NCBI GenBank assembly: GCA_051984675.1
Contig: JBPYFK010000190.1
Location: 62,001 to 126,000, forward strand
Origin: JBPYFK01 sp051984675
GTDB lineage: Bacteria; Actinomycetota; Actinomycetes; Mycobacteriales; Pseudonocardiaceae
DNA length: 64,000 nt
Reading direction: 5' to 3'
The notes under the pieces are model-generated. The model was not told the DNA's origin. It saw nothing but the letters and a program-made list of their open reading frames with translations, and did not search any database. Shown in pieces: positions 9,090-17,060 of this stretch (the first letter of the stretch is position 1; each line of letters opens with the position of its first letter). A program made the position numbers and the translations under genes.

Positions 9090-9160
9090 GGCAAGCCTTT
9101 CTCCGCGACTCCTTCTGCCGTTTGCGAACCCGGCCGGGACTGCCGGCCGCCTCGCCACGG

Positions 9161-9910
9161 CTACGGCGAGGTTAACCGGCGACCTCCGAGCAGAGCGGTT
9201 CCGACACGCACCCGAGTCGCCCCGTGCGCGATCGCACTCTCCAGGTCACCGCTCATTCCCGCGGATACCTCCACAGCTTCCGGGAAATCGTCACGAAGAC
9301 GCCGGGAGATCACCGAAAGAGTGGCAAATGCCACATCGGGATCACCGCCCAAGGGTGCCACGGCCATGACCCCACAGAGTCGAATCTCACACTGTTGAGT
9401 GATCATTTCGGCCAGTTTCGGGACATCTGCCGGCGCGCAGCCCCCGCGCGCCGGGACCTCGTCGAGACTGACCTGGATCAGCACATCCAGCGGTTCCGTT
9501 CGCTCGCCGGCGTCGAGCGCGTTCGCGGTCGCCCGCCGCAGCGCGTCGACCAGGCGCTCACTGTCGACGGACTCGACGACGTCCGCCCAACGCACCACCG
9601 AGCGCGCCTTGTTCCGCTGCAACTGGCCGACCATGTGCCACCGGGCCGGAGCCCGCGGCCGGGCCGCCCGGAACGCGGCCACCTTCGGCCGGGCCTCCTG
9701 CTCGCGGTTCTCCGCGAAGTCGGTCACACCCAGATCCGCCAGCAGTGCCGCGTCCGACGCCGGGAAGGTCTTGGTCACCGCGAGCAGCTCGACCTCATCC
9801 GGGCCACGCCCCGCCGCCCGGCATGCGGCGCTGATCCGCTCCCGGACCGCGCTCAACGACGCGGCGAGATCGGCCCGCCGCGCCTGCTCATCCCCGACCG
9901 GTCCGGTCAC
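9161..9910 (-). CDS. yggS: PLP homeostasis protein, YggS/PLPBP family
   Basis: Pyridoxal-phosphate-binding protein of 249 residues with a single alanine-racemase-like barrel, thought to buffer PLP and influence amino-acid pools. The PLP lysine is K47 in LLAVTKTFP; GVTDFAENREQEARPK and WHMVGQLQRNKAR are the following family motifs, and GMSGDLESAIAHGATRVRVGTALLG the phosphate-binding end. The start overlaps the pgeF stop by 4 nt. The position between pgeF and sepF is conserved in Actinobacteria. Confidence 0.94.
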   Translation of the reverse strand: MTGPVGDEQARRADLAASLSAVRERISAACRAAGRGPDEVELLAVTKTFPASDAALLADLGVTDFAENREQEARPKVAAFRAARPRAPARWHMVGQLQRNKARSVVRWADVVESVDSERLVDALRRATANALDAGERTEPLDVLIQVSLDEVPARGGCAPADVPKLAEMITQQCEIRLCGVMAVAPLGGDPDVAFATLSVISRRLRDDFPEAVEVSAGMSGDLESAIAHGATRVRVGTALLGGRRLTSP

Positions 9911-10629
9911 TGCTCGTCCTCCGGTTCAGCCCAGATCACGGCCGCCATCCGCCCCGTGCGCCCCTCGCGCCGGTGGCTGAACAGCTCACGGGTTTCTATG
10001 GTGCACCGAGGGTCGAGCCCGATCTTCGCGATTCCGGCACCGGCGAGCTGTTCCCAAAGCCCCGCGCGCAGGTCCAGTCCCGGAGTCCCCTTACGGGTCT
10101 TGCAGGCGCTGCCGGGCAGGTGCCTCTCGACATCCTGCTGCATCTCGTGCGGAACCTCGTAGCACCGCCCGCAGGCAGCCGGCCCCAGCAGCGCCTCGAC
10201 GCGGTCGAGGCGTGCGCCCAGATCGCGCATGGTCTTGAGGGCCGACACCACGACGCCGACGCGGGCACCGACCCGACCGGCGTGAACCGCGGCGACGACA
10301 CCGCTGTCCGGGTCCCCGAGCAGCACCGGCACGCAGTCGGCGGTCAGCGCGCACAGCGCCAGGTTCGGCACGGCGGTCACCAACGCGTCGGTGGCCTCCA
10401 CCGCCGCCGGCTGCGGGCCGTCCACAACACTCGCGGTCCGACCGTGAATCTGCTCCATCCACACCAGACGGTCTTCGGGCAGGCCGATCCCCTCGGCCAG
10501 TTTGCGGTGGTTCGCCGCGAGCGAGGCCGGGTCATCGCCGACCCGTCCGCCCAAGTTGAACGAGTCGAACGGGGGCTGCGAGCTGCCGCCCTCCCGCGTG
10601 GTGATCACGCGACGAATCCGCACAGTCAC
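9907..10629 (-). CDS. pgeF: Multicopper-oxidase-like YfiH/PgeF family (LACC1-type) protein
   Basis: A 240-residue protein of the DUF152/CuRO family; members act on purine nucleosides or edit peptidoglycan precursors carrying L-Ser, and were formerly called laccases. Family residues are visible: TADCVPVLLG, the HAGRVGARVGVV segment, GPAACGRCYEVP and C-terminal RCTIETRELFSHRREGRTGRMAAVIW. The GTG at 10629 is the longest start; a second GTG at 10623 has AGGAG at better spacing and may be the true start. It lies directly after ftsZ, behind a strong hairpin, and is coupled to yggS. Confidence 0.88.
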   Translation of the reverse strand: MTVRIRRVITTREGGSSQPPFDSFNLGGRVGDDPASLAANHRKLAEGIGLPEDRLVWMEQIHGRTASVVDGPQPAAVEATDALVTAVPNLALCALTADCVPVLLGDPDSGVVAAVHAGRVGARVGVVVSALKTMRDLGARLDRVEALLGPAACGRCYEVPHEMQQDVERHLPGSACKTRKGTPGLDLRAGLWEQLAGAGIAKIGLDPRCTIETRELFSHRREGRTGRMAAVIWAEPEDEQ

Positions 10630-10640
10630 TCCTCACATGC

Positions 10641-10685
10641 TGATCACAACAGGACTGGTCACAACAGGACTGGTCACAACAGGGC
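10641..10685. repeat. Three 15-bp tandem repeats between ftsZ and pgeF
   Basis: The unit TGGTCACAACAGGAC is repeated three times with one or two changes. The array sits between the ftsZ terminator and the pgeF start codon, so it lies in the pgeF leader. Confidence 0.85.
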
Positions 10686-10721
10686 CGGTCACACGTCCAC
10701 GACCCATCATCCCCAGACACG

Positions 10722-10757
10722 CGTGTGCCGGAGCGCTGGGTAGCGCTCCGGCACACG
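10722..10757 (-). terminator. Terminator hairpin downstream of ftsZ
   Basis: A 16-bp perfect inverted repeat (CGTGTGCCGGAGCGCT / AGCGCTCCGGCACACG) with a 4-nt loop, 19 nt after the ftsZ stop. The outer arms CGTGTGCCGG/CCGGCACACG recur in the hairpin at 54090-54123. Confidence 0.85.
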
Positions 10758-10775
10758 TGTCGGGTCACTCGGGTT

Positions 10776-12281
10776 CTAGCGCCGCATGAACGGCGGGATG
10801 TCGACCTCGTCATCGGCGTCGTCGGATACCGGGACCGCACGGTGCGGCAGGCTGCCGCTGAAGCCCCGGGTCGGCGGCGTGCCCTGCCGCCCGGCCGCCG
10901 GCTGGCCGGTCGTCGGGTTGGTCCCGCTGGCCGGGTTGGCCGCGCCGCTGGCGAACATGCCCGACTGCTCCGCCGTGGACTGTTCCCCCGCCGACTGGTA
11001 GGCCGGACGCGCGGCGCCGCCCTCCCGCACCGGCCCACCGTCCATAGTGGAGTGCTGGTCAGTCTGCGGTTCCTGCGGTGCCACCGGCTGCTGAACCGGA
11101 GCCTGCTGGGGAACTGGCTGCTGCACGACGGCCTGGTATCCGGTGGAGTGCTGCTCCTGCCCCTGGGCACGCTGTTCCGGCCGGGACTGTTGAACCGGAG
11201 CCTCCGGCGCCGGGTCCGGCACGGGCTCGTCCTTACCCGCCGAGCCCTGCCCATCGTTGACCTGGCCCGCTTCCCCGGCGGCGACCGCACCGCGCGAGGA
11301 CACCATGGTCGGTTCCAGCTTCTTGTGCGTCGGCGTGCCGGAGTCGAAGCCGGCCGCGATCACCGTGACCCGCACCTCGTCGCCCAGCGAGTCGTCGATC
11401 ACCGTGCCGAAGATGATGTTGGCCTCGGGGTGCGCGGCCTCCTGCACCAACGACGCTGCCTCATTGATCTCGAACAGCCCCAGGTCCGAGCCACCGGAGA
11501 TGGCCAGCAGCACGCCGTGCGCGCCCTCCATGGACGCCTCCAGCAACGGCGAGTTCACCGCCTTCTGCGCGGCCTGGACGGACCGCCCCTCGCCACGGGC
11601 CGATCCGATGCCCATCAAGGCGCTGCCCGCCCCGGACATGATGCTCTTGACGTCCGCGAAGTCCAGGTTGATCAGACCCGGCGTAGTGATCAGGTCGGTG
11701 ATCCCCTGGACACCGGAGAGCAGCACCTCGTCCGCCGAGCGGAAGGCGTCCATCAGGCTGACCCCGATGTCGCCGAGCTGCAGCAGCCGATCGTTCGGGA
11801 TGACGATCAGGGTGTCGCACTCGTCGCGCAGCTCCTTGATGCCCTGCTCGGCCTGGTTCGCGCGGCGCTTGCCCTCGAACGAGAACGGGCGAGTCACCAC
11901 ACCGATGGTCAACGCGCCGAGCTTGCGCGCGACGGAGGCGATGACCGGAGCGCCACCGGTGCCGGTTCCACCGCCCTCACCGGCGGTCACGAAGACCATG
12001 TCGGCGCCCTTGAGGACTTCCTCGATCTCCTCCTTGTGGTCCTCGGCGGCCTTGTGGCCGACCTCGGGGGATGCTCCCGCGCCGAGTCCACGGGTCAGTT
12101 CCCTGCCGATATCGAGCTTCACGTCGGCATCCGACATGAGCAGTGCTTGCGCGTCGGTGTTCACCGCGATGAACTCGACGCCCTTGAGCCCGACCTCGAT
12201 CATGCGGTTCACGGCGTTGACGCCACCGCCACCGATGCCGACGACCTTGATCACCGCGAGGTAGTTGTGCGGGGGCGTCAT
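10776..12281 (-). CDS. ftsZ: Cell division GTPase FtsZ
   Basis: Tubulin-like GTPase that polymerises into the Z-ring. The 501-residue protein starts at ATG 12281 behind AGGAAGG. The GTPase core (about 10-315) has GIGGGGVNAVNRM, the signature GGGTGTG (103-109) and the synergy-loop region. A long Gln/Pro-rich linker (about 330-485) leads to the C-terminal peptide DDEVDIPPFMRR, which binds SepF and other partners. At 501 residues it is longer than the usual 380-470 because of the linker. The open frame continues upstream to 12389 but with no conservation. ftsZ is separated from ftsQ by two unrelated genes. Confidence 0.97.
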   Translation of the reverse strand: MTPPHNYLAVIKVVGIGGGGVNAVNRMIEVGLKGVEFIAVNTDAQALLMSDADVKLDIGRELTRGLGAGASPEVGHKAAEDHKEEIEEVLKGADMVFVTAGEGGGTGTGGAPVIASVARKLGALTIGVVTRPFSFEGKRRANQAEQGIKELRDECDTLIVIPNDRLLQLGDIGVSLMDAFRSADEVLLSGVQGITDLITTPGLINLDFADVKSIMSGAGSALMGIGSARGEGRSVQAAQKAVNSPLLEASMEGAHGVLLAISGGSDLGLFEINEAASLVQEAAHPEANIIFGTVIDDSLGDEVRVTVIAAGFDSGTPTHKKLEPTMVSSRGAVAAGEAGQVNDGQGSAGKDEPVPDPAPEAPVQQSRPEQRAQGQEQHSTGYQAVVQQPVPQQAPVQQPVAPQEPQTDQHSTMDGGPVREGGAARPAYQSAGEQSTAEQSGMFASGAANPASGTNPTTGQPAAGRQGTPPTRGFSGSLPHRAVPVSDDADDEVDIPPFMRR

Positions 12282-12649
12282 CGGTTCCGCCTTCCTGATC
12301 GTGGCTCTTGCTCTTCGGTGTTGACCGCCGTGCCGGCACACGGCCCCGCTATGCCGGTACGGACCCCGGGATCTCCGGTTCGCCGACACGAGACTGAAGT
12401 CTTGTCAACCCCGTATTCGCGTTGCGGACGGTAGGCATCCGGGTGGCCCCGCGTCCAGCAGCCACGCCGGGGGTCTCCCGAGGTGTGTCGAGCAGAGCTT
12501 TCCCTCCCCTTGCTTTGCCGACCACGTCCAGCGTGATCACCACCGTTACCGTACCCTCCCACCCGGCTACCTGATCGACGTATTCCAACAGATCGGGACG
12601 CACGAGCACCCCGTGCTGGACCAGGATTTTCGGGAGTCTGTCGCGGATC
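12282..12649 (-). promoter_or_regulatory. ftsZ upstream region with promoter-like sequence and palindrome
   Basis: This 368-bp stretch separates the sugar kinase gene from ftsZ. It holds a consensus -35 hexamer TTGACA (12408-12403 on the minus strand) directly followed by the 12-bp palindrome AGACTTCAGTCT (12402-12391). A good -10 box is not obvious. An 86-codon open frame (12609-12349, continuing open to about 12715 without a usable start) also covers the region. Because ftsQ and ftsZ are separated here, ftsZ must have its own promoter, and this is the likely place. Confidence 0.5.
12349..12609 (-). other. Possible small coding region or gene remnant upstream of ftsZ
   Basis: An 86-codon frame from GTG 12609. 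Its first half reads like protein (LVRPDLLEYVDQVAGWEG, then VTVVITLDVVGKARGG), and this character continues upstream of any start codon (ERYFREYGPEIRDRLPKILVQ), out of frame with the kinase gene that ends at 12650. It could be the 3' remnant of a gene displaced when the kinase gene moved in. The second half looks random. No family is recognised. Confidence 0.25.
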
Positions 12650-14062
12650 TCAGGTCCGTACTCTCGGAAATACCGCTCTCGGCGTGCTACGCGGATGGGG
12701 TCCGTGCAGCGTCAGACGTACCCGATTGAGTGCGCCCGGTTGACCGATCGAACCCGACTTGGTGACAAACGGGAGCGCTCCCACGCCTTCGGCGGTGGCG
12801 AGCGCGGCTCCCGGTTCGAGTTCCCCGCTGATCGTCAACCGGCGGACGCCCGCCGCCGCCAGCACGGCGCGCGCCGTCGCGCCGCCGTTGAGCACGGCGC
12901 CGGTCAGCAGCGCCCGCTCACGGACGAGAAGCTCGCTGGCGACCGCGCCGAGCGCCCGCTTGGCGACCGAGGACCGCCCAGCGCGCACGGACTCGACCCG
13001 ATCCGGCACCAGAAGCACGTCCGTGTACTCGGAATGCTCGGCGTACTCGGAACGCTCGGCGCAACCCGCACGCTCGGCGTCCATGGACCGCCACGGGGTC
13101 CGCAATGCCGACCGTGCCCGCGCCAACGCGCTTGCCTGCTGGGCCGGACCGAACGGGGCATTCAGCTCGACCACGACCACGTCATCCTGCGCCGCTACTT
13201 CACGGACTTCAGGAGTGCTGAGCCGGCACGGCATGTCAGACACCATGAGCACCCCGGCCCGGTCCGCGCGCTGGCGCGGAATCCACGTGCCCCCAGGCTC
13301 TGCCTGGGCACCACCCACGTCGCTGTCGCGGTCCACGGCCAGGTCGTACACGGCGGCTCGGAACAGCCCCGCCGATCCGACCAGCAGCACTCCCGCACGC
13401 AACAGGTCCGTTCCCCACTGGACGACGCGCAGGTCGTCGTCGGTCTCCGCGTCGCAGACCACGGCGCGCGCTCCGGTACGGACGAGTTCGTCGCAGCGCC
13501 GCACGAAGGACAGCGGCCCCATCCGCACGGTGTGCAGGTCCACAACGCCGGCCGGCACCCCGCCTCGCCGCAGCAGGCCCGGCACGTCGCCGTCGCCGTG
13601 TTGCGGCGGGAGCGGGTTGTCGTGCACCCGCATCAGGCCATCCAGGGTGGTCCACCCCAGCTCCGGGAAGGCGGGTGCCACCACGGCGACCGTCGCGTTC
13701 GCCGAAGCGTCGGCGCTGGTCAGGACATTCAAGGCGGCGGCGACCTCGGCGGCGACGTTCCCCCGCAGCAGGGGATCGATCGCTTTGTAGATCCGCGCCG
13801 GCGGGACGGCGACGTCGCTGAGCCAGCGCCGTATCGCTGCCGCGGCCTGGTGCGGTTCGGCATGGCGGGTGTTCGTGTCCAATGCCACCAGGTCGGCGTC
13901 GGGCCACCGGCTGCCCCCGCCTGCCGCTCCCTTGGGGCTGAGGACTACCGAGGCGCTGGCAACCTCCCCGAATGCCGCCGCCGACGCCGCGGCGCCGGTG
14001 AGGTCGTCGGCGAGCACGAGCGTGAGCGGGCTCGTCAGGGGCTGCCTCGACGCCACGGACAT
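12650..14062 (-). CDS. Four-carbon acid sugar kinase family protein (DUF1537, OtnK/DtnK-like)
   Basis: Predicted ATP-dependent kinase for a four-carbon sugar acid such as threonate or erythronate. The 470-residue protein begins at ATG 14062, chosen because GGGGAAGG lies 8 nt upstream; the frame is open to 14098. The N-terminal domain shows the family motif LVLADDLTGAAASAAAF, and KAIDPLLRGNV is the conserved KxDStLRG-like segment; the C-terminal nucleotide-binding domain has GGATARAVLAAAGVRRL. Residues about 325-347 carry an 18-bp repeat array (13025-13078) coding AGCAERSEYAEHSEY, absent from normal family members. Other four-carbon acid genes are not present nearby. Confidence 0.85.
   Translation of the reverse strand: MSVASRQPLTSPLTLVLADDLTGAAASAAAFGEVASASVVLSPKGAAGGGSRWPDADLVALDTNTRHAEPHQAAAAIRRWLSDVAVPPARIYKAIDPLLRGNVAAEVAAALNVLTSADASANATVAVVAPAFPELGWTTLDGLMRVHDNPLPPQHGDGDVPGLLRRGGVPAGVVDLHTVRMGPLSFVRRCDELVRTGARAVVCDAETDDDLRVVQWGTDLLRAGVLLVGSAGLFRAAVYDLAVDRDSDVGGAQAEPGGTWIPRQRADRAGVLMVSDMPCRLSTPEVREVAAQDDVVVVELNAPFGPAQQASALARARSALRTPWRSMDAERAGCAERSEYAEHSEYTDVLLVPDRVESVRAGRSSVAKRALGAVASELLVRERALLTGAVLNGGATARAVLAAAGVRRLTISGELEPGAALATAEGVGALPFVTKSGSIGQPGALNRVRLTLHGPHPRSTPRAVFPRVRT
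13025..13078. repeat. Three 18-bp tandem repeats inside the sugar kinase gene
   Basis: GTACTCGGAATGCTCGGC is followed by two further degenerate copies. The unit is a multiple of three, so the frame is kept and a short Glu/Ser/Tyr/Ala repeat is added to the protein. Confidence 0.8.
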
Positions 14063-14372
14063 ACTCAGAACCTTCCCCATGGGAACGGTTCCGCACACCT
14101 CGGTTCACCCGGATGGCCGGCAGATCATCCGTCGACTGGCCGGTTGGAGGGCTACGCCTTTCAGCCGCCTCCGGTGACTCTCGCGGCAGCGGCGCAGCGA
14201 GGCAACCAGTCAGTAACCAACCAGCTACCTGCACCGTTACCAAATCGCTTCACAAAATCAACTATGTGACCCACTTGTCGTAACGGGCCGATGCGGGCAC
14301 CATTTCACCCACAAGTTACCGTACGGTAGTCCGGGTGCAGCATCCCGGCTGGTCGCGAAGGAGCTGCCACCG
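14063..14372. promoter_or_regulatory. Divergent promoter region with a perfect palindrome (candidate TetR-type operator)
   Basis: This 310-bp region lies between the divergent sugar kinase and acyl-CoA ligase genes. The perfect 12-bp palindrome TACCGTACGGTA at 14317-14328 is 45 bp upstream of the ligase start, a typical place for a repressor site. TetR-family regulators often control actinobacterial fadD genes, but no regulator gene is adjacent, so this is inference. Nothing else was recognised here. Confidence 0.45.
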
Positions 14373-16178
14373 ATGCGCGAGTACACCACTCCGCCGCTGG
14401 TCAGGCCGAAAGCCCACGGGGGCATGGCTGACCTCGTCTTCGACAACGCGACGGAGGCCCCCTCCGCGCATGTGCTCAGCCGCAAGGTCAACGACGGCAG
14501 CTGGCGTCATGTGACCGCCCGGGAGTTCCGGGACCTGGTCGTCGCGGTCGCCAAGGGACTGATCGCCACCGGCATCAACCCGGGTGACCGGGTCGGGCTG
14601 ATGTCCAACAACCGGTTCGAATGGACCCTGCTCGACTTCGCGATCTGGACCGTCGGAGGCCAGTCCGTTCCGGTCTACACGACGTCGTCGGCCGAGCAGG
14701 TGCAGTGGATTCTCAGCGACTCGGGTGCGGTGGCCTGTGTGGTGGAGACTTCGGGCCACGAGCAGACCGTCAACAGCGTTCTGGATCGCACGCACGTACG
14801 CAACGTCTGGCGGCTCGACGCGGGTGCCGTGGACCAACTGATCGCCATCGGCCAGCAGGTCGACTCCGGGGAGGTCGAGCGGCGTCGGCGCGGGGTCACC
14901 CCGGATTCGATCGCGACGATCATCTACACCTCGGGCACCACCGGTCGTCCCAAGGGGTGCGTGCTCACCCACCAGAACTTCCACCTGGAGTGCGGCAACG
15001 GCGTCGAGCTGTTGCACCCGCTGTTCAAGAGCGCCCACCCGGACCGCGAGGCCTCCACGCTGCTGATCCTGCCGCTGGCCCACGTCTTCGGCCGGATGGT
15101 GCAGGTCGGCGCGATGATGGCGCGGGCCCGGCTGGGACACGCCTCGGACCCGAAGAAGCTGCTGGAGGACCTCGGCAACTTCCGCCCGACCTTTCTGCTC
15201 GCCGTGCCGTACATGCTGGAGAAGGTGTACAACGGCGCCCGGCAGAAGGCGTACGACGGCGGCAAGGGCAAGATCTTCGACACCGCCACCGACACCGCCA
15301 TCGCCTACAGCGAGGCGCTGGACTCCGGTGAGCCGGGCCTGCGGCTGAAGCTCAAGCACAAGGTCTTCGACCGGTTGGTTTACAAGAAGCTCCGCGAAGC
15401 CATGGGCGGGCAGTGCGACTACGCGATGTCCGGCGGCGCCGCCCTGGGCCACCGGTTGAGCCACTTCTACCGGGGAATCGGCCTGACCATCCTGGAGGGC
15501 TACGGGCTGACCGAGACCACGGCCGCCGCCACCGCGAACCCGGCGACCGGCTACAAGCTGAACACCGTCGGCAGGCCGCTGCCCGGAACGACCGTACGGA
15601 TCGCGGATGACGGCGAGGTGCTGATCTGGGGCGGCCAGGTCACCCAGGGCTACTGGAACAACAGCGCCGCCACGGCGGATTCGCTGGAGAACGGCTGGTT
15701 CCACACCGGCGACCTCGGTGCCCTCGACGAAGACGGCTTCCTGACCATCAAGGGCCGCAAGAAGGAGATCCTCGTGACCTCCGGCGGCAAGAACGTGGCA
15801 CCGGCGGTGATCGAGGACCGCATCCGCGCACACCAGCTGATCAGCCAGTGCCTGGTGGTCGGGGACGGCAAGCCGTTCGTGTCCGCCCTGATCACCATCG
15901 ACCCGGAGTTCTTCGAGCGCTGGAAGCAGGAACACGGTATCCCGGCCGGCACGACGGTGGAGCAGCTCAGGAACGACCCGAAGCTGATCGCCACCGTGCA
16001 GGAAGCCGTGGACGAGGGCAACAAGGCCGTCTCCCGAGCCGAGTCCGTGCGCACGTTCCGCATCCTGCCGACCGACTTCACGCCGGAGAACGGCTACCTG
16101 ACACCGTCGTTGAAGACCAAGCGCCCGGTCATCACGAAGGACTTCGCCGCCGAGATCAACGAGATGTACACGAAGTAA
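14373..16178 (+). CDS. Long-chain acyl-CoA synthetase (AMP-dependent, FadD15-like)
   Basis: Activates long-chain fatty acids to acyl-CoA through an acyl-adenylate. The 601-residue protein starts at ATG 14373 behind AAGGAG. It carries the AMP-binding P-loop YTSGTTGRPKG (185-195), EGYGLTETTAAAT (A5-like motif), WFHTGDLGALDEDGFL (A7), and GRKKEILVTSGGKNVAP (hinge and A10 region). Length and motifs match the FadD15/long-chain group rather than polyketide-loading FadD32. It is monocistronic, on the strand opposite to the division genes it lies among, and ends in a hairpin. Confidence 0.93.
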   Translation: MREYTTPPLVRPKAHGGMADLVFDNATEAPSAHVLSRKVNDGSWRHVTAREFRDLVVAVAKGLIATGINPGDRVGLMSNNRFEWTLLDFAIWTVGGQSVPVYTTSSAEQVQWILSDSGAVACVVETSGHEQTVNSVLDRTHVRNVWRLDAGAVDQLIAIGQQVDSGEVERRRRGVTPDSIATIIYTSGTTGRPKGCVLTHQNFHLECGNGVELLHPLFKSAHPDREASTLLILPLAHVFGRMVQVGAMMARARLGHASDPKKLLEDLGNFRPTFLLAVPYMLEKVYNGARQKAYDGGKGKIFDTATDTAIAYSEALDSGEPGLRLKLKHKVFDRLVYKKLREAMGGQCDYAMSGGAALGHRLSHFYRGIGLTILEGYGLTETTAAATANPATGYKLNTVGRPLPGTTVRIADDGEVLIWGGQVTQGYWNNSAATADSLENGWFHTGDLGALDEDGFLTIKGRKKEILVTSGGKNVAPAVIEDRIRAHQLISQCLVVGDGKPFVSALITIDPEFFERWKQEHGIPAGTTVEQLRNDPKLIATVQEAVDEGNKAVSRAESVRTFRILPTDFTPENGYLTPSLKTKRPVITKDFAAEINEMYTK

Positions 16179-16194
16179 GCGGCCTGAGAGCCCG

Positions 16195-16226
16195 CCCGGC
16201 GCCCGTTTGACTCTGCGGACGCCGGG
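16195..16226 (+). terminator. Hairpin terminator after the acyl-CoA ligase gene
   Basis: Arms CCCGGCG (16195-16201) and CGCCGGG (16220-16226) are followed by TGTTTT, the most T-rich tail among the terminators here. It lies between the convergent ligase and ftsQ genes. Confidence 0.65.
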
Positions 16227-16294
16227 TGTTTTCGCCTTCACGGGGTCCTGCGTGCTTCACGGGTGCTGTGGGCCGCTGAGGTCCCGCCGGCGAC

Positions 16295-17047
16295 TCACGC
16301 CACGGTCGGCAATACCGGGGTCGTGACGTCGTAGACCTTGCCAGGGCGGGTGAGCAGCGGGCCGAGCACCGCCGCCTTGAGTTCGGAATCCACCGCATCG
16401 CCCCAGCGGACTTCACGGTCGCCGGCCAGCACGAGCCGCACGTAGCTCGGCGTGTCAGCGGAGACCGCTTGCAGTTCACGCCGCACCTCCGGGGACAGCG
16501 CGGCCAGTACCGTGATCGCGGACTTCGTCGCCGGGTCGTCCGGTGCCGCCTCCCGCACGCGCAGCTCTGGAATGCCCGGCGGCGGCTGCGGGACCGTCGC
16601 AAACACCATTCCGGTGGCGTCGATGAGCTGAACTCCCGCGCTCGACATCGCGAACGCCACCGGGGTCCGCTCGTGCACCGCTATGTCCACTGTGGATGGC
16701 CAGGACAGGGTGGCGTCCGCCGACGCGATCCTGGGGACGGCGCGCAACCGGCGCTCGATCTCGCCGGTGTCCACCCGGGCCATCGGCTCTCCCACCCGGA
16801 TGGCCGCCGCGTCACGGACCTGCTGCTCGCTCAGCGCCTGCGCGCCAGTAACGCGGACCGAACGGACCCCGACGACCGGCGTGAAGTACACGACGATCGC
16901 CAGGACCGTGAGCACGCTCAGTCCCGACACCGCCACCCACCAGGCCCAGGTCGCGACGCGCGAGCGCGCCACCGGCGGCGGCGCCTGCCGGCCCCGCCCC
17001 GGGCCGCGTGAGCCGGGGCGAACTCGCTCCCGCGACGTGTCCGTCAC
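16295..17047 (-). CDS. ftsQ: Cell division protein FtsQ (DivIB)
   Basis: Bitopic membrane protein that connects FtsL and FtsB-type proteins with the septal synthase. The 250-residue protein has a basic cytosolic N-terminus (1-30), one membrane segment (about 33-56), a POTRA domain (about 60-130, beginning VRSVRVTGAQALSEQQVRDAA) and the FtsQ C-terminal domain with GVQLIDATGMVF. It follows murC with a 13-nt gap. Instead of ftsZ, the next gene downstream is the convergent acyl-CoA ligase. Confidence 0.93.
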   Translation of the reverse strand: MTDTSRERVRPGSRGPGRGRQAPPPVARSRVATWAWWVAVSGLSVLTVLAIVVYFTPVVGVRSVRVTGAQALSEQQVRDAAAIRVGEPMARVDTGEIERRLRAVPRIASADATLSWPSTVDIAVHERTPVAFAMSSAGVQLIDATGMVFATVPQPPPGIPELRVREAAPDDPATKSAITVLAALSPEVRRELQAVSADTPSYVRLVLAGDREVRWGDAVDSELKAAVLGPLLTRPGKVYDVTTPVLPTVA

Positions 17048-17060
17048 GCGCCCTCCGATG

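Noticed and set aside
10641..10685. CRISPR-like repeats near ftsZ, murC or 62.2 kb
   Set aside because: Units are 15-18 bp in direct tandem without spacers and there are no cas genes.
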